Part shown: piece by piece, positions 37,143 to 51,400 of the stretch | Position numbering within the stretch: position 1 is the stretch's first letter | Layout: every line of letters begins with the position of its first letter | Assembly (NCBI GenBank): GCA_961205875.1 | Contig: OY540822.1 | Coordinates: 15,502,501 to 15,566,500 of the forward strand | Reading direction: 5' to 3' | DNA from: Sialis fuliginosa | Lineage: Eukaryota > Arthropoda > Insecta > Megaloptera > Sialidae | DNA: 64,000 bases | Program-made: the position numbers and the translations under genes | The notes under the pieces: generated by a model | The model's database searches: none | The model's input: the letters and a program-made list of their open reading frames with translations, nothing else | Told to the model about the DNA's origin: nothing

Positions 37143-37811
37143 CTTTCCTCGTGCTAAATTCACTAAAACCGATAGTGTTCAGATAAATTACCTGGCATTG
37201 GTTAACCATTTAATTTTTATACAAATTTTACTAAAAAATCTTAGTTATAAATTTTTCTTAAAACGCACCTGAAATATTTTTAATTTTGTGACAATTTCAA
37301 TCTAAATCTAAATTTATGCAAATGTCAAAATGACATTTAATATATCCAATCAAATATCAATTTAGAAAAACAAAACACGAATTTTTAAAATAAATTGAAA
37401 TAAATCTTTGTAAGGGAATATTTTACAACAAACATAGTAGACCCATATTATAGGAAATTTAATGCTCTACAAAAAGTATTCTATAAAATTTTCTCGTAAC
37501 ATGTCGTTCTTGAGATATCTTGAAAAAATAAATATTTTGGGGTGTCACCCCTCTCCCTTACACACCGTCTTCAAACCAAACCCAACCATCCGACCAAGTT
37601 TCAATAATATTGTTTCAGTGGTTCATGAGTTATGCGTGTGACAAGGATTCAGGGGACAGACGGACGGACACACGGACAGACACGGAACGAAAAGTGTTTG
37701 TCTTGACGTGAAACGGATAAATCAATTTAAAATTTTGAAATCGGAGAACATTTTGTCTCAATCTGAAACGATCACATAGCTTCTCGTATCTTCGATATTG
37801 CGAGGAAGCAA
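37143..37811 (+). mobile_element. Family B TIR element, about 670 bp, no array
   Basis: The element runs from CTTTCCTCGTGCTAAATTCAC to TTCGATATTGCGAGGAAGCA. It matches 27372-30013 in the same orientation without the 161-bp array and without the duplicated block, so it shows the ancestral arrangement. It has one 20-bp ATGTCAAAATGACATT unit (about 37320) and a shortened GACGGACGGACACACGGAC tail block. A minus-strand open frame crosses its right part but is not preserved in the other copies. Confidence 0.8.
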
Positions 37812-38322
37812 TAGTTATTCTCGTCACAAAAATCAATTATGCTATGTATTTGAAAATGAAACGTTGAATTAGAATTAAATGGTTTATCCCACGAAGTAAC
37901 GTATATATGTATATAATAAAACATCGAGTATGTTAAATAGCATAAAATGATTAAACATCTACAATATATAATACAAACAAGCAAAGGTATTGTTTAACAA
38001 CAATGGTTAGAAATAACAAAAACGTAACCTTTGCGCCAGATACGACTATAAAATGTCGAACAACAATTTGTACAGCGTTTATATTTGCCATAATTACATC
38101 AACGGCATGTAATTCAATAAAGTTGGTACGCTATAAAGCCCTACAATACGAAACCACAAACATAGCTGCATTATCTCCAGCTATTTCTCTCCTCAAACCA
38201 TATTTCGTTGTCTTGTCCAAGCTCCATCGACTCCATATCCGTACGTCTCCACTATTGTCTATACCTATTCGATTAATTACCTGACATAATTCACTATTTG
38301 CGGTTAAAATCATGGTGAACAG

Positions 38323-38455
38323 TAAGGTACTGGCATCAGTATTGGATCATACCCCAGTATTGGATACTTGTTTAATTAAATCTACTAAATTAGATATATT
38401 TATTGATATTTGATTACATACACTTAACTCTAAAACAGCTTAATTTGATGTCATT
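38323..38455 (+). repeat. Family A TIR element, left-end fragment with intact terminus
   Basis: It begins TAAGGTACTGGCATCAGTATTGG, the best left terminus in the window. It continues through CAGTATTGGATACTTGTTTAATTAAAT and TCTAAAACAGCTTAATTTGATG, then stops matching. Confidence 0.8.
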
Positions 38456-39258
38456 GGAAAATTAGTATTTTGGTATTTTTTGATAACTTAATCGGTGAAA
38501 ATAATTATATATTTTATTATTGAGAACAACATTTCTAATTTACAGGATGTTTACGTTTTGAATAAATACACTGTTATTGAAACAATTTTCTATCATAAAC
38601 TAGGAATATATATGATAATAAATACAGACAGAATAAATTATCACCGAGCGTGCAGATTCATATTTTCCTTCTATTATTTCAATCTCTTTTATTAATATTC
38701 ACATACACATTTTAATGATTTTCCTATTCATAGCGAAGCGTAATTTTTTACAATAATTTTACAATTAGAGTGATATTACTTTTTTTATTTTTTTCCCTGG
38801 ATTTACATCAGTGATTCTTAACTGGTGTTGTAAAAATTCAAATTAATCTAACACAATTTTTTTAAATCATTGAAGGTTAAAAGAAACATATTTTTTAATT
38901 CATATAAATTTTTGAATTTTTTTTTGAAATGGTGTGAATAATAAGAAAGTCCGGTGGTACTTTTTGACTGTACCATAATAATATTCGAGTTGGCTTATTG
39001 CTACTATATAGACAGTTTACTATTTGGTCGTACTGTACATATATATTAGTGAAGTATACTGTATATGGGGGCATTGTAGTTGGCAACATTGCTAATACCT
39101 AGTGTGCTTTGGTATTTACATTAGTGTGAAAGTTTCTGAGCCCCCATTACCGAGTCAGGTCTTCGGTCAAATCCTTTTCAATGTTAAAACCGTATTGATG
39201 TTGTTACAAACTGAATTTAAGGGATTCAGTAAAAATACATTACTTATTATGTAAAAAA

Positions 39259-39756
39259 TTATGCAGGTGTTGTTATCAGATAAGAATATTGAAACAATAT
39301 CTTGACGAGCACCAGTTGATGGCTTACTATTACGCACATGTTTACTCTGCAATGAGGTATGGTATCCTTCTGTGGGGAAGTACTTCAGAGGCTGGAAGAG
39401 TGTTTGTTATACAGAAAAAAATTTTAAGACTAATTTTTAATTATGATCAAAAAAAATCGCTTAGAGGTATTTTTAAAACTAACAATTTATTAACTATTTA
39501 TGGTATATATGCAACAGAATTATTAAAAAATATCAAAAGCAAAAAAGAAGAAAGGAAAATTGCAAATTATGACTTTAGAGGTAGAATTCAAGAGATATAC
39601 CATAAAACTACCTTTTATGAAAGATCTCCAGATTATATGTATAACAAACTTATAAACACTCTTCCTGGCATATTAAAAACCTCAAAAACATACAAAATAC
39701 ATTTAAAGCAGTACTTCATAATGAAGGAACCATACAGCATTGCTGAGTGCTATTAG
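39259..39756 (+). pseudogene. LINE (non-LTR retrotransposon) reverse transcriptase, 3' fragment
   Basis: This is the last part of an ORF2-type polyprotein of a non-LTR retrotransposon. The readable frame covers about 165 codons ending at TAG (39754-39756), with no ATG start. The first residues (C-Y-x-I-R-I-L-K-x-Y-L) lead into A-Y-Y-Y-A-H-V-Y-S-x-M-R-Y-G-I-L-L-W-G and then R-V-F-V-I-Q-K-K-I-L-R-L-I-F. This is the conserved post-palm (thumb) region of CR1/Jockey-like reverse transcriptases: tyrosine-rich helix, RYGIxxWG, QKKxxR. The catalytic palm and the endonuclease are absent, as expected from 5' truncation on insertion. The frame is still open, so the insertion is fairly young. The exact clade cannot be decided from this piece. 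Confidence 0.85.
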
Positions 39757-39895
39757 CTTAATTATTTTATATTGCAGTAAAAAAAAATAAAAAAGAAGTT
39801 ATATATTATGTATATATTTTTATTTATTTATGTATATTGTATACCACATATTGACGTTTTGTATACCTAACCAATGGTCGAACATAACAAATAAA

Positions 39896-39940
<45 letters not shown>
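39757..39940 (+). repeat. LINE 3' UTR and (TTA)n tail
   Basis: Following the stop codon of the reverse-transcriptase relic, about 140 bp of AT-rich UTR ends in AATAAAATTTA and an uninterrupted TTA run from 39897 to 39940. A simple-repeat tail directly after the 3' UTR is usual for several LINE clades and marks the 3' end of the insertion. Confidence 0.8.
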
Positions 39941-39941
<1 letters not shown>

Positions 39942-42900
39942 AAATATCACAACATTTTTGGTGTTTCATAAATTTTATATTATTATTATTTTTTTCAAAA
40001 TTACGAATTACGATTCGTTGGCGTGTGTAATTTAACAAAAAAATAAAAAATATATGACGGTGATTTGATCTGGTATTTTCTGGAAACCAAGAGAAAAACA
40101 ATTAAAATGATAAAAGTTTGGTTAGTCTAGAAACGGATTTGAAGAAGCATTGATTTAATTCCAATATCCTTTATTTAAAGTTTATCCTTTGATTTGAGAA
40201 AATCGTGGGAACCGAGTTAAAACAAAAAATCGTTCGAATGGCAATATTAGCGGCGAACTGAGAAACGAATAAGTAAATTCATTAAGAGCAACTTTCTTTT
40301 TAAACACTATTAAAAGTGTCGAAGAACCAACTGGTGGGGATCTAATAAAAGCCTCTTTGCAGTCGACAAACAAAACGCATTTTTCCTAAAGATATCTAAT
40401 AATTACCAATTCTCCCGCTTACGATTTTATCATCAAACATTTCTACTTTTAACACCAAAACCGCATTACTTGTTTGAAATTCTACTAACTTTTACCGGTT
40501 CGTTTTTTTCCCTTTTTCTATTTCACTGCACACCTCCTTTATTTTTCAATGCCTTCATCCACCCACCACTCAGATATGAGCAAAGAAAATAAAGGTTAAT
40601 ATTGAATTACATCATATTATTATATTATCTTTCGTGGAATCACCCACTTATTTTGCTATATATGATTGAATTTTAAAACCACCTAATAAATAAATTCAAA
40701 TTAAAATTATTAATTTCGTAAAATTAGTTACTGAGTTATATTAGCTATGTTTTCACACTGTCAAAAATAATTTAACTGTTTCAAATTGGTTATTAACTTT
40801 GCTAAAATTCGTAATGATCATTACAAATGCAATTCTAAAATATAAAATAACGGAATAGAGTTTAACGTACGGGGCATTAGAGCGCTCGTACTTTTTTGAA
40901 AAACAAAAATGTCCTGTAAATGTTTGAAAAGCGTCTGTATTGACAATATATGTATAATAGTTTCATTTACGTTCAAATGTATTCATTTATTTACATTTGA
41001 ACACATTGTTTAGAACTGATACCCCAAACGCCAGGAGCGTGTTTGTTAAAATAAAAACTACAACCTAAAGTAAAATTTCAACTTGTATGTAATTGTATTT
41101 TCCACTTTTTATTGTGAATTTTAGATTGGCTGCATTAACTTTGTATGTTTATAATAGTTTATAAAATTCTGTTTACATTAATCAATACAAATGATGATTT
41201 AAATTTAAATTTATACCTACCAATTGTATTGATACCCGATATATATTTCACCGTGGATTATTATAATTGAAATACTGTTTAGATAATATTCTATTTATTT
41301 TTGAAACATATAATTTACTTGTGTCAACATTATCTCATCAAAATACATACCTATGACAAACATGGCTAGTAATAATTTAATATTAACTGTACATAGGCAT
41401 CACTGCATTTTCCTATCACATATTTACATCTTTACAAGTACGAAAACGACGTCTTTCGAGTTAGGTAACATTCCGACATCCATCCGAAAAATAATAAATA
41501 TTTTTAGTTGAACTTGATTTTTATAATATTTTGTATTGTATATTCTTATCGTACAATATTCAAATTTTGATTAGAATGTTTATTTTGGAGCATACAGTGT
41601 TAAATTATTTTTTATCTTTAAACATAACTGAAAATGAGTTTTACCAGGAGTTAACAATAACATGTTCTCATAGAATATAAGGAAATAAGCAGTACATAAT
41701 AATCTTCATTTCTTTTTCAAATAATGTCGCGAAACGTTCAAGTCACAAAGATAAAACAGTGTCGGGAAGAAGTTAATAACAAATTCGTATTTGAAATTTT
41801 ACTCTTTGTGTTAGTTCTTGCACAATAAGGCGCGCTAAACTTTGGTTAAGGGTAAGAGGTAACAATAGCGTATTTTGAAAGAGGGGGTGTGAGGTCGAAT
41901 TATGAATTCTTATCCAATGCATATGTTTTATAATCTTAGCAGTTGTTTGTAATGACAAAACTGTTTCAGTTAAATTTATTTGTTTTATTTAAAAATATGT
42001 TATTTTATATTTTTTAAACAAGTAAAGTCAAGACCTTTCGAATGATACTAAACATAATCTAGGAAATATAGCTGTCACAAAATTTTCCTGATTCGCTTAA
42101 ATATATAGATATACTTACATATAATACAATTTATATGAATGAATTGTACATGTATATTATATACATATATGTGATATTTTTAATCCCATATTATGTTATT
42201 AACTCCTAATTGTATTTAAATCTATGATTTACATGTATTGCTAATAAATAATAATTAATTGTAATACCGCTTTATTTTCTTTAGACCACATCAATAGTGG
42301 TTGATCTCAATTCTCGGAAAAGCTTGAATTCGCGCAAATGCGTACAGGTTCAGGGGAATTCCACCAGTGGTAGCTTCTTTTACTTTTTATTGAGAAATCG
42401 ACATTTAATATTATATTACCCCTGGCCATTTACAAATTAAATAAATGTAATATCCATATATAAAAAGAAGATATACTTTCTAATCTCGAAAACTACTAGA
42501 CCGATTTTGATGAAATTTACACCAGTAGTTTTGTAGAATTTAATTAGTTCTGCAAGTTTATATCGTTAATGTTTTTCGTGTTTTAGAGGCATTTATTTTT
42601 CAATTTTATTTTCAAACACGAAGCCGATATTTTTAAGGTACCGATGGCACCTTTAATTAACCAAAACATCAAATATCGTGTCTTTCCCCCTGAAACAGAA
42701 CGCCTATGACTCATGAATGGAATGGGACAATTCTGTATTATAATTCTATACATGTGGAGTTGTAAATGTAAAATATTGTTCAACTCAGGTACCTCGGAAT
42801 GGATCGATTGTCAACATTAGATGGACAAACTGAACTCGCAATAACTAGCTGCCTTCTCACTCTTCCTTACTTCCTGACTCCCCATCCCTCCCACTCCCAC

Positions 42901-44621
42901 ACCCGCTTTACGCGGCACACACGCTATAAATCCCCTACTAAATTACTCACATATAATATAATATATGTGTTATATATTATTATATTATATTTCGTTATAT
43001 GAAACTTCGTTGGTTGAATCAGAAATAGGTACTTACTGCGTCTTTTTAAATGAAAGGGATTTTACTTTTATGCTATCACGAATATTTAATTGTTTAAGTT
43101 TATTTATTAATATCTCAATTAATTTACATCACTTGACCCTAAATAAAAACTTGAAGAAAAACCTTTACTACCCTTTTTATTATTATTACATTGTTTTTAA
43201 ATTTAGCTCATGTACTACAGTAAAATGATTATTATTCTAAAGTGTATATCGTCAATAATGACTGCTATAATAAAATAACTATAAAAAGAGCTGTAAAATT
43301 GATCAAAAACCTCACACCGTAAAAGCAGCACATATATTTTATAAATATTACATACATAATGCATTATGATGCTTTTCTAATTTTTGCACAATCCCTATTT
43401 CGGTACATACTCGTATATGAGAAACTTTCAGGGAATATATGATTGTAAACAATATACTAGAATTTAGTACCCTTGACTTGTCAAGATAAACGAAAGGTCA
43501 ACATTGTATTATTAAATGTTCTGATAAAACACGTTCTTTATTTTATCTTAAGCAAAATGTATACTTATGTTGAATTGAGATGGAGAAATGCATACTTAAT
43601 AATAAACAAATGCTTTATAATTCCTTGTTAACCTTGATGGGTAAAGGGTAAAAAATATTTAAAGTTTCATGTGCCTATCTGAAATTGTTCAGTAAAAAAA
43701 CTATTAATTCGAATTTGAATTAGTGTAATGAAGTACTTGTTATAATTTTTGTTATGTTGGTCGTTTTGTGTTCTGAACCAGTGATATGTGGATTGTTAAA
43801 TGGTAAATAGTATGCCGAAAAGTAAATATTAGTTTAGATTGTGATGTTTTGTTGGAAATCTGAAAACAAAACGTTTGTTTTTTTATAGAACTTGTTTAAT
43901 TTTGAGTTGTTCCAATTCAGTCATTCTAAATGGCTGTTAGTCCAGTACAGTGTTTTTGCAAATGTGTGCTTTAATAATTATATAAAATTATTCAATTCTG
44001 CTTTAACTTGGTCCTTCGTGTAAGTTGTCCCTAATTTTAATCTAAATGTACAAACGTGGGCTTAAATGTTTTATTATATAGACAAAAACATGTTGTAAAA
44101 CATTTTAATTAATATAACAATTTTTAATAAACTTTCTTTACGATTCAAAAACCATATCAACTAAAAATAAAATACGTAACATAATATTGAAATTAACAAT
44201 CTTAATTCTTCGTATTAGATATCTGCATGCATAAGCGTTTTTTTATCAAGTATTTCTCATATTACAAATAAGTACATTACTTAATTGTTTTAAAACATAT
44301 ATTGCCCCTTGACATATTCCACATTGGTTTTGAATTATTAAATGTGCTTTTCCAAGTACCACGAAGTGATATTTAAACATATACCTTTATATATGAGACT
44401 CCATTTCTTATAAAAATATTTAGAATGTTGAAAACGGTATGAATTTTTAAACAATACAGCACGTCATAAAGGAAATGTATATTTAATTTTTAATATCTGT
44501 ATATTGCTTTCTTTGAAATTAACTTACGTCGTTTTGGAATTTAGAACAGTTCGAAGTAACTACTTGCAAGCTTGCAAATTTCACTAATTTCTTTACAATA
44601 CACATTTACCAATATCTTTAT

Positions 44622-45022
44622 CGGCACCAGTCTTGGCCTCTTTAAAAGAAAGGTTTAAGTACCTCTTTATAAAAATTTTATATATATTTTTTTAATTATA
44701 GACTTTTATTTTGTTTATGTTTGTTTTTCTCTAGTAAGTAAAATAAGTAATGGGCACTCAGTAATGTACTACGACACAAAAATTATAAAATAAATTTTGA
44801 AACAATGTGTTGCAGATGCTATGATAATATAATAATTAATAAATAGATTACATTAATAATTAGTTTAAATGTTGACCATTTTGACACCCACAGTTAAATG
44901 TCTATAGATTATGATTCAGTAATGGCAGTATGTAATCAAATATCAACAAATATTTGTAATTTAGTACATTAAATTAACCAAGTATCCAATAGTGGGGTAT
45001 TTTCCAAGATTGGTGCTAGTAA
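44622..45022 (-). mobile_element. Family A TIR element, near full length, reverse orientation
   Basis: It runs from CGGCACCAGTCTTGGCC to TTTCCAAGATTGGTGCTAGTA, which are inverted repeats of one another. Internal blocks match 18807-20363 in reverse: GTACCTCTTTATAAA, TGGGCACTCAGTAATG, TTTGACACCCACAG and TCTATAGATTATGATTCAG. It contains no ORF. Confidence 0.85.
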
Positions 45023-46479
45023 ATATTAGATAAATATTTAAATACGTACGTTGAACATTAGGTTTAGGTCAAACGAACAACAATACTATCTGTGTTTGAG
45101 CCTCAATGAGGCCATATAAACGTATAAAACACATTATTACCTAGCTTTTATGTTTTTCCAAAGTACGTAGAATATTGTAAAATGTAAATTGCGGGAAACA
45201 GTGAGGAAGGATGTTGCGATAACGCAAAATCGATGTCGCACTGTATATAATTGCATTAAATTTACCGTTGGAGCTTGATATTGGATTCATTGATCTACGA
45301 TGGAAAAATCAAGTAACACCGTCTATTTAATGTATATTTACCTTATAGAAACAATTACCCCCATTCAAGGGTAGTTTGGACTCCTTCCAATCACCCTGCG
45401 CCTTGTTTCACCACCACCTTTACATTGTTTACATTGTTTTGTCTAATGTAATATTGCATACGGAGAAATATTTAGAGTAGGTATAGTTTAATTACATTTT
45501 ACCCAACCTTTCTATATTTTGGTTGTATATTCTGTATTATACTCTATGTATATCTATAATGTATGTCACAGTCTTCTAACTGCCCAAAAACTGAGATTTA
45601 GCATAATTATAATAAATGGTGGAATAATCCTAAAATTTTATGTTGTTGGTGCTTTTGAATTTTTTTTATTCAATCCCGTTGAGTGGGGTATCAAATGAAA
45701 GTAAATTAAATATGTTATTATTAAAATAAATCGTTTCTTAACATTGCTAAAAGAGTAAACTATACGGTACGGGACACTAGTGCACGAGGCTCGTCTCGCA
45801 CTTTTTATATAACTAGAAACGTTGACAGTTCCAGTTAAAGTACATAAATTGTGTTGAATCGAACATCGAGGAGGGTTGCAGATAAATAATCTGCATATTT
45901 TAATATCTAATTTGTCAGTGTTTTGTCAGTTCTTTTTCCCCGTTTATTCGAATTGCGCAGCTATAAAACAGTGTACCCAATACTCTTCAATGGGAATGAA
46001 CGTTAGCTTCACAATATGCACATTTTTACCGGTTGGCCGTTACATTTAATCCCTATAGATTAATTATTTATAAATAAAACCTAATCAATCAAGCACTTTG
46101 AAAACGCTACCGGTAGCCAGGGTTAGCTCACTGTATCATAATGACCATAATTGTTGATATATCACTGTAATGAGGTACGTGTACAAAGTATTGACAAAAT
46201 ATATCATGCCATATTACATCGCAACTCCCGACTCCCAATTCTATTGTATTATTCATCTTTTATTATTATACACTCACGAAACTATTGTCAAACTAATTAT
46301 TAATATTAATTAACATGCATATATGCCAATTACTAACTATATGTAGTTTTTGCTATTGTTGAAAATATCATGTTTTACTATTTTACAATATTGTAAACAT
46401 ATCGGACGGTTAAAATAAACGTTTCATTAGATTAAGACTGGTCAATCTGCCGCCTGCGGCCACATTTCAACAAATTATA

Positions 46480-46548
46480 TTTAATCCTAGTTAGATAACA
46501 TGGTTATCTTTAATGTACCATAAAATATGGTTATCTATCTAGGATTAA
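46480..46548. repeat. Inverted repeat, about 20-bp stem
   Basis: TTAATCCTAGTTAGATAAC and GTTATCTATCTAGGATTAAT can pair with one or two mismatches around about 30 bp that itself repeats ATGGTTATCT. It could be a small foldback relic. No terminal duplication was found. Confidence 0.55.
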
Positions 46549-47596
46549 TAACGTTTTTAATAAGAAATATTGAATTTTACTTTTTACGCCGTTTATTAAT
46601 TAGAAGGGAGGATTTCGCCGTGCGGTTTTTAGCCGCCGTTCATGCATATTTATTTGTAGTAGTAGATTATATAACAAACATTATAATACTATATAGTTAC
46701 TAAGTACTATGTCGCAAAACATAATTTAAATAAAATAGTTTTTTATTTATCTCTTGATTAAGATTTTGTTTGTTTGTTTGTTTTATAATTTGCATCAAAG
46801 TATAATATTTTCTATGTAGTAAGTATTATAAACATTTCCATGACACGATTTCTACCGACAAACTAAGATTAATATCTAATATTATCTGTCTATGTATATA
46901 AAGCTTTATAGAAATATGTATATGCAAAATATACATTTTTATATCAGTATTCGTTATATAAAGCATCTTTTCATTATAATGTTGTTCACCTTTTAAACTA
47001 TCTTTCATAGAAAATATATACAAAAACATCTCTTTCAAGTTTTTTCTAAGAATAAAGTATCTTACTTATAAGTATTTCTCGAGAACACTTTCATGATTTT
47101 TCTTCATATTTCAATGCAAAAACACAATCTCTTTATTAAGGAGGTATTTTATTTATTTCATTTGAGTAGGTACCTATAACAAGATATTCATTATTCATAC
47201 CTAGATACATAATTCTATCTTTGATCTATTAATGGATATTAAATAGAGCAAAAGTTCATTGATTTTTATATTATAAATAACTTATAAAATATAATAATTC
47301 TAGAAAATAAAACAGAATTATTGCTTTATAGTCGATAAAATAAAACTAAAGCGAATCATTTGCATTGAGTAAAAATCGTAAAAAAAACAACAATATATAG
47401 TATTGTGTAGTAAATTAGATACTATTGCATATTTAAACTTTACTTTATTACCCTTAAAACGATTTTACACCATATTTAAATCTATCTAAAGAAGGGCTGT
47501 ACAGTCTACAAATAATTGTTTTAAGATTTATACATATAATATTAGCTGTTAGGATTTTTGAAAAATATAGTTTATTTTACACAAATCTTTACTACA

Positions 47597-47790
47597 TTAT
47601 ATTGTTCAATATTTAACGGTTACACAGCGTAAACTTTTTTCCGACTTGATTGACCATTACCGTCACTGCTTAGTCTTTATATTACCTAACGTAACAAAAT
47701 ATATACTAAAATCTATGAATTAAAAAAAACACGAGTGATATGCGTACTAACGGACAGACAGACAGAGAGACGTTATGTTTTATAATATAT
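47597..47790 (+). repeat. Interspersed repeat family F, copy 2
   Basis: It shares TTATATTGTTCAATATTTAAC, AAACTTTTTTCCG, ATTACCGTCACTGC and a GACAGACAGACAG run followed by GACGTTATGTTTTATAATAT with 4387-4590. It is diverged by substitutions and small indels and encodes nothing. Confidence 0.7.
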
Positions 47791-48038
47791 ATATGTACCA
47801 TGGCATCGGTATAAACAACACGATTATATATATTTTATAAGATGGTGCTCTACCGGTCATAAGTGAGTAACATTGATTTCTAGGATATTATAACCTAACC
47901 ATCTCTTTTCCATGTTGATTTGCTGCATGAAACTCTCAGATAAATAGCTTTTATTCGCTCACTGAGAACTAAATTACATGGAAAATGATCAGATAAGTAG
48001 AGAGCACACAAGTGAAACAGAGAGAGCACGATTCACAG

Positions 48039-48480
48039 GTTTATTGTCATAATTAACTAACAGATAGTAGGACTATATGTCCTCTGAATGCAATGTCTTT
48101 CGTTTATATAGCACATTTATTATACATTGAAGATACAGTGTAGCTTACAATAAATTACAAAATAACACACCCAAATGATTGCATTTTTTTACACTTCATT
48201 TGTGCTGAAAATTGCCTATTTCAATAGAAAATTTGATTTTTCTAACTTTTGTCATTTCACTAAACGAATCTTACTTTTATAAAAACTTAAAGAGTACCAA
48301 TTAAAAACACGATAATGTAATCTTGGAACCCAAGTAACCGTGTTAAACGAGACATACCTGTAGTGAATTACTGCCGGGACAGTAAGTAATAAGTTAAGAC
48401 TATAAAGGCCAGGGTAATGTAACGGACTGTAAACTTTTGCTGGTTTATTGTCATAATTAACTATCAGTTAGTTGGACCGC
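48039..48480. repeat. Direct repeat of about 40 bp, two copies about 400 bp apart
   Basis: GGTTTATTGTCATAATTAAC followed by TA, CAG, TAG and TGGACC-like sequence occurs near 48039 and again near 48440. The intervening 400 bp has no recognised content. The pair could be edges of a decayed element or a remnant tandem unit. Confidence 0.5.
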
Positions 48481-51400
48481 TTGCGTTCGGGCATTTCTTG
48501 CTCTGTACAACCCAATACCCACTGACATTAATTATTCATAGATCTAGCACTCCCTCAGTGAGTTATAGAATACGCCAGACCAATATGCGTTTTATGGAGT
48601 AGACGTAGTGTCACATGCAAGTATACGACCTAAAATGTAATCAATTGTATTGCCGGGTATTACGTACCCAACATTAATACAATCTCTAAATAGTGAATGT
48701 TGAAACAAACTAAATATTATGGTATTCATTTGATACCGATTCAATATTTGATTGTTATGTAATTAAAAAATGTCAAATACATACGACAAAAAGTACTTAA
48801 GTACCCAAAACATGGTAGAAATGATATAAATAATAACTGAAAACTTCTTTTCAACAAGATCATGATGAAGTAATATTTTTTGCTAACTTTATATTTTGTT
48901 AAGTTTGTTTTAAGTTTATTGTTTTATTTCCAGGTTTTTTTCTTTTTAGTTTCTTTGGTAATTATTTTATTTATGTTGTTTTTATTTCCTCTTTGTGACA
49001 TTTATAAGAAATAGATTCAAATTATTTATTAACTTTTTCTTCTTTTCAAGCTAGACAAAATTGTAAGTCTTCCGCGGTATTGTAAATCAAGTTTATTTTT
49101 ATAATACAATTGTACATTAATTTAAAAATATATAATCGAGCAAATATTTTTAACTTTAAAATGTAATTTTGCTTCCATACATGTTTTTTTTAATGTAAAC
49201 TATAGTGAACCCTTGGCCAATATAGTTTTTAGCAAAGTTTTTTTCTCCGTGGCATGGCAGGTTGAAATAAAAGTGATAAGAAAGACTTTTCCCCCTTTAA
49301 GAATTTCCCAGACGAATATCTGCTCTATGGATCTTTGCACATAGACTATTATCGTCCCTCACAAGTAATGATCAGGAACAGCTGTTATTTTGACAGATTG
49401 ATCATTTGTTATTTGGTTAGTTCACACGTGGTTTGAGAAATGTTCTTTCTTCTCGTTCTAACACTTGTGCCTTATCATGATTCTCTATTAATATCGAATC
49501 ATTCTTTATCCTTTTCAGAAACCAAAGCGACCAATTCAACAATAAATTATAAAAATACGTTTCAAATGTTAATTTTCTTTTCTAGAATATACTTTTTTGT
49601 TTTAACCCTTTGGACGCGAAAATTAACAAAAGTCGGTTGTATTTTTTCCTTTCCGCGCGAAAAACACCGGAGTAATTAAAATAATATTAGAAATTTTACT
49701 ATGCTACATTGTAAAAATTATACTTAACTATATTTTCATATAAAAGATCTACCCTTCAATTACTAAACTAATGTAGTACTTTTTATTATACAACTGTACT
49801 TTATTTTACAATATTTATAGAAAATTATTTTTTTAAATCAATAAGAAATGATGCAAAAACAAAAAAACCTGTCTATACGTAAATATTTATATAATATATA
49901 AGATGAGTATACTTTTTTTAAAGGCTGAAAATACATACATGTTTTTCAGTGACCAAGTAAAGTCTGGCTGATATATTGTCTGAAATGCAATATAAAAAGA
50001 AGGAACGTTTATTGTAGAAATTTATTTTTAAAGGAATAGTACTCTGGAGGAAGATATTTGTGGAAAACATTTTGTCTACTTTCTTAAATGGTAGAGCAAT
50101 ATTCCAGTTCACTGGAGCACCATAGACTAAAAACTAGTGCCGCATTTATCTTTCCAAAACTAAAAATGACCAACGCAACACTGTAAGCATTTTTTCGCAT
50201 TCATTTATCGTTAAAAATTAAATATTTCTTATAACACGATTTTCTTAAATAAATAAAGTATTTTTTGTTTAGGTATATAGAAAAAATCCACACATACGAT
50301 GTTTTCTTGTTATAATCCGTAAGGCATTTTGGGTGGTGGGTTGGGTACTGTTTATATTTGAACACAATCCCTAGTGAGAACATTACACTGTATTGGATTC
50401 TGAAAATAAGATGCTTAACTATAGTATTTCTGCTCTTTTGACTTTGATATACCCACTGTCTGTTTTTCTTGTTAATTCGTTCTTATCGATAATCTGTTTG
50501 TTATTATTCTCGTTTTCTATAATTAGAAGAGCTAAACTAATAACTAGTCCTTTATCAATTTATGCGTCACTTTTATTTTATAATAATTGTGAATTATAGA
50601 AATTAAATAAATAGTTTATACGCGAGACGTGACTATAACTTGATATTAAATATAATAATATTTTTGTTTTAGTTACTTTTGTTTAATCATAATTCGATAA
50701 TGCAAATGGCCTTCGCAGGCTTACGTGTTTATTATTTTTTAGTTTGTGATTCTGAGAACAGTGGTAGCACACAGTAGACCAGGAGATTCGATTATATGGT
50801 CAAAATTTCAAACAAAAATGTAAATGTAAATTTAATTAAAATTTTGTTAAATCGAAAAATGAAATAAAATAAAATAGAGAAACTATTTAGTTAAAGCAAA
50901 CACATTTGTGTTACGTCTATTCTAAATATAAACATGAAAGTTTATTTTTGTTGAATCAACAAACATACAAATGTAATCGTTCTTTGTACACTGTATTTTT
51001 GATAAAATTTATCTAGAAACTGTCATCCGCTGCTCTAAACGAAATAACAATAACTCTGTTTGCTTAAATTAACTCAGCATTTGTGACTAAATGTCGTCGT
51101 CTTCTTCTTTTCCACTACTTGAATCTAGATTATCCCATACTCGATTTATTTTTAAAACATTTCACAAAGAGACTAACCACTTTTCCATTTAAATTCATAC
51201 GTATAAATAAAAATATCGATTTACATTAGTTCTGGACTGTCCATTTAGTGTTGTCGACCCATTGCTGACACAACAGGATACTTGAAATTGAGATAATTCC
51301 TTCATATCATCGTTTTTGATACGTGCATATATGTATGTATAGATAGGAACAAATAGATAACACTATGCAAAAAATAAACTGTTTTTATTACAATTTGTTA

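Noticed and set aside
37143-37811. Target-site duplication for the family B elements.
   Set aside because: The flanks of the three copies show no convincing matching words, and the left edge differs between copies, so no TSD is claimed.
38003-38313. Overlapping ORFs on both strands (93 and 60 codons) next to a family A end.
   Set aside because: Composition is a little richer than background, but I recognise no domain and see no splice sites of quality. Antisense overlap makes at least one of them spurious.
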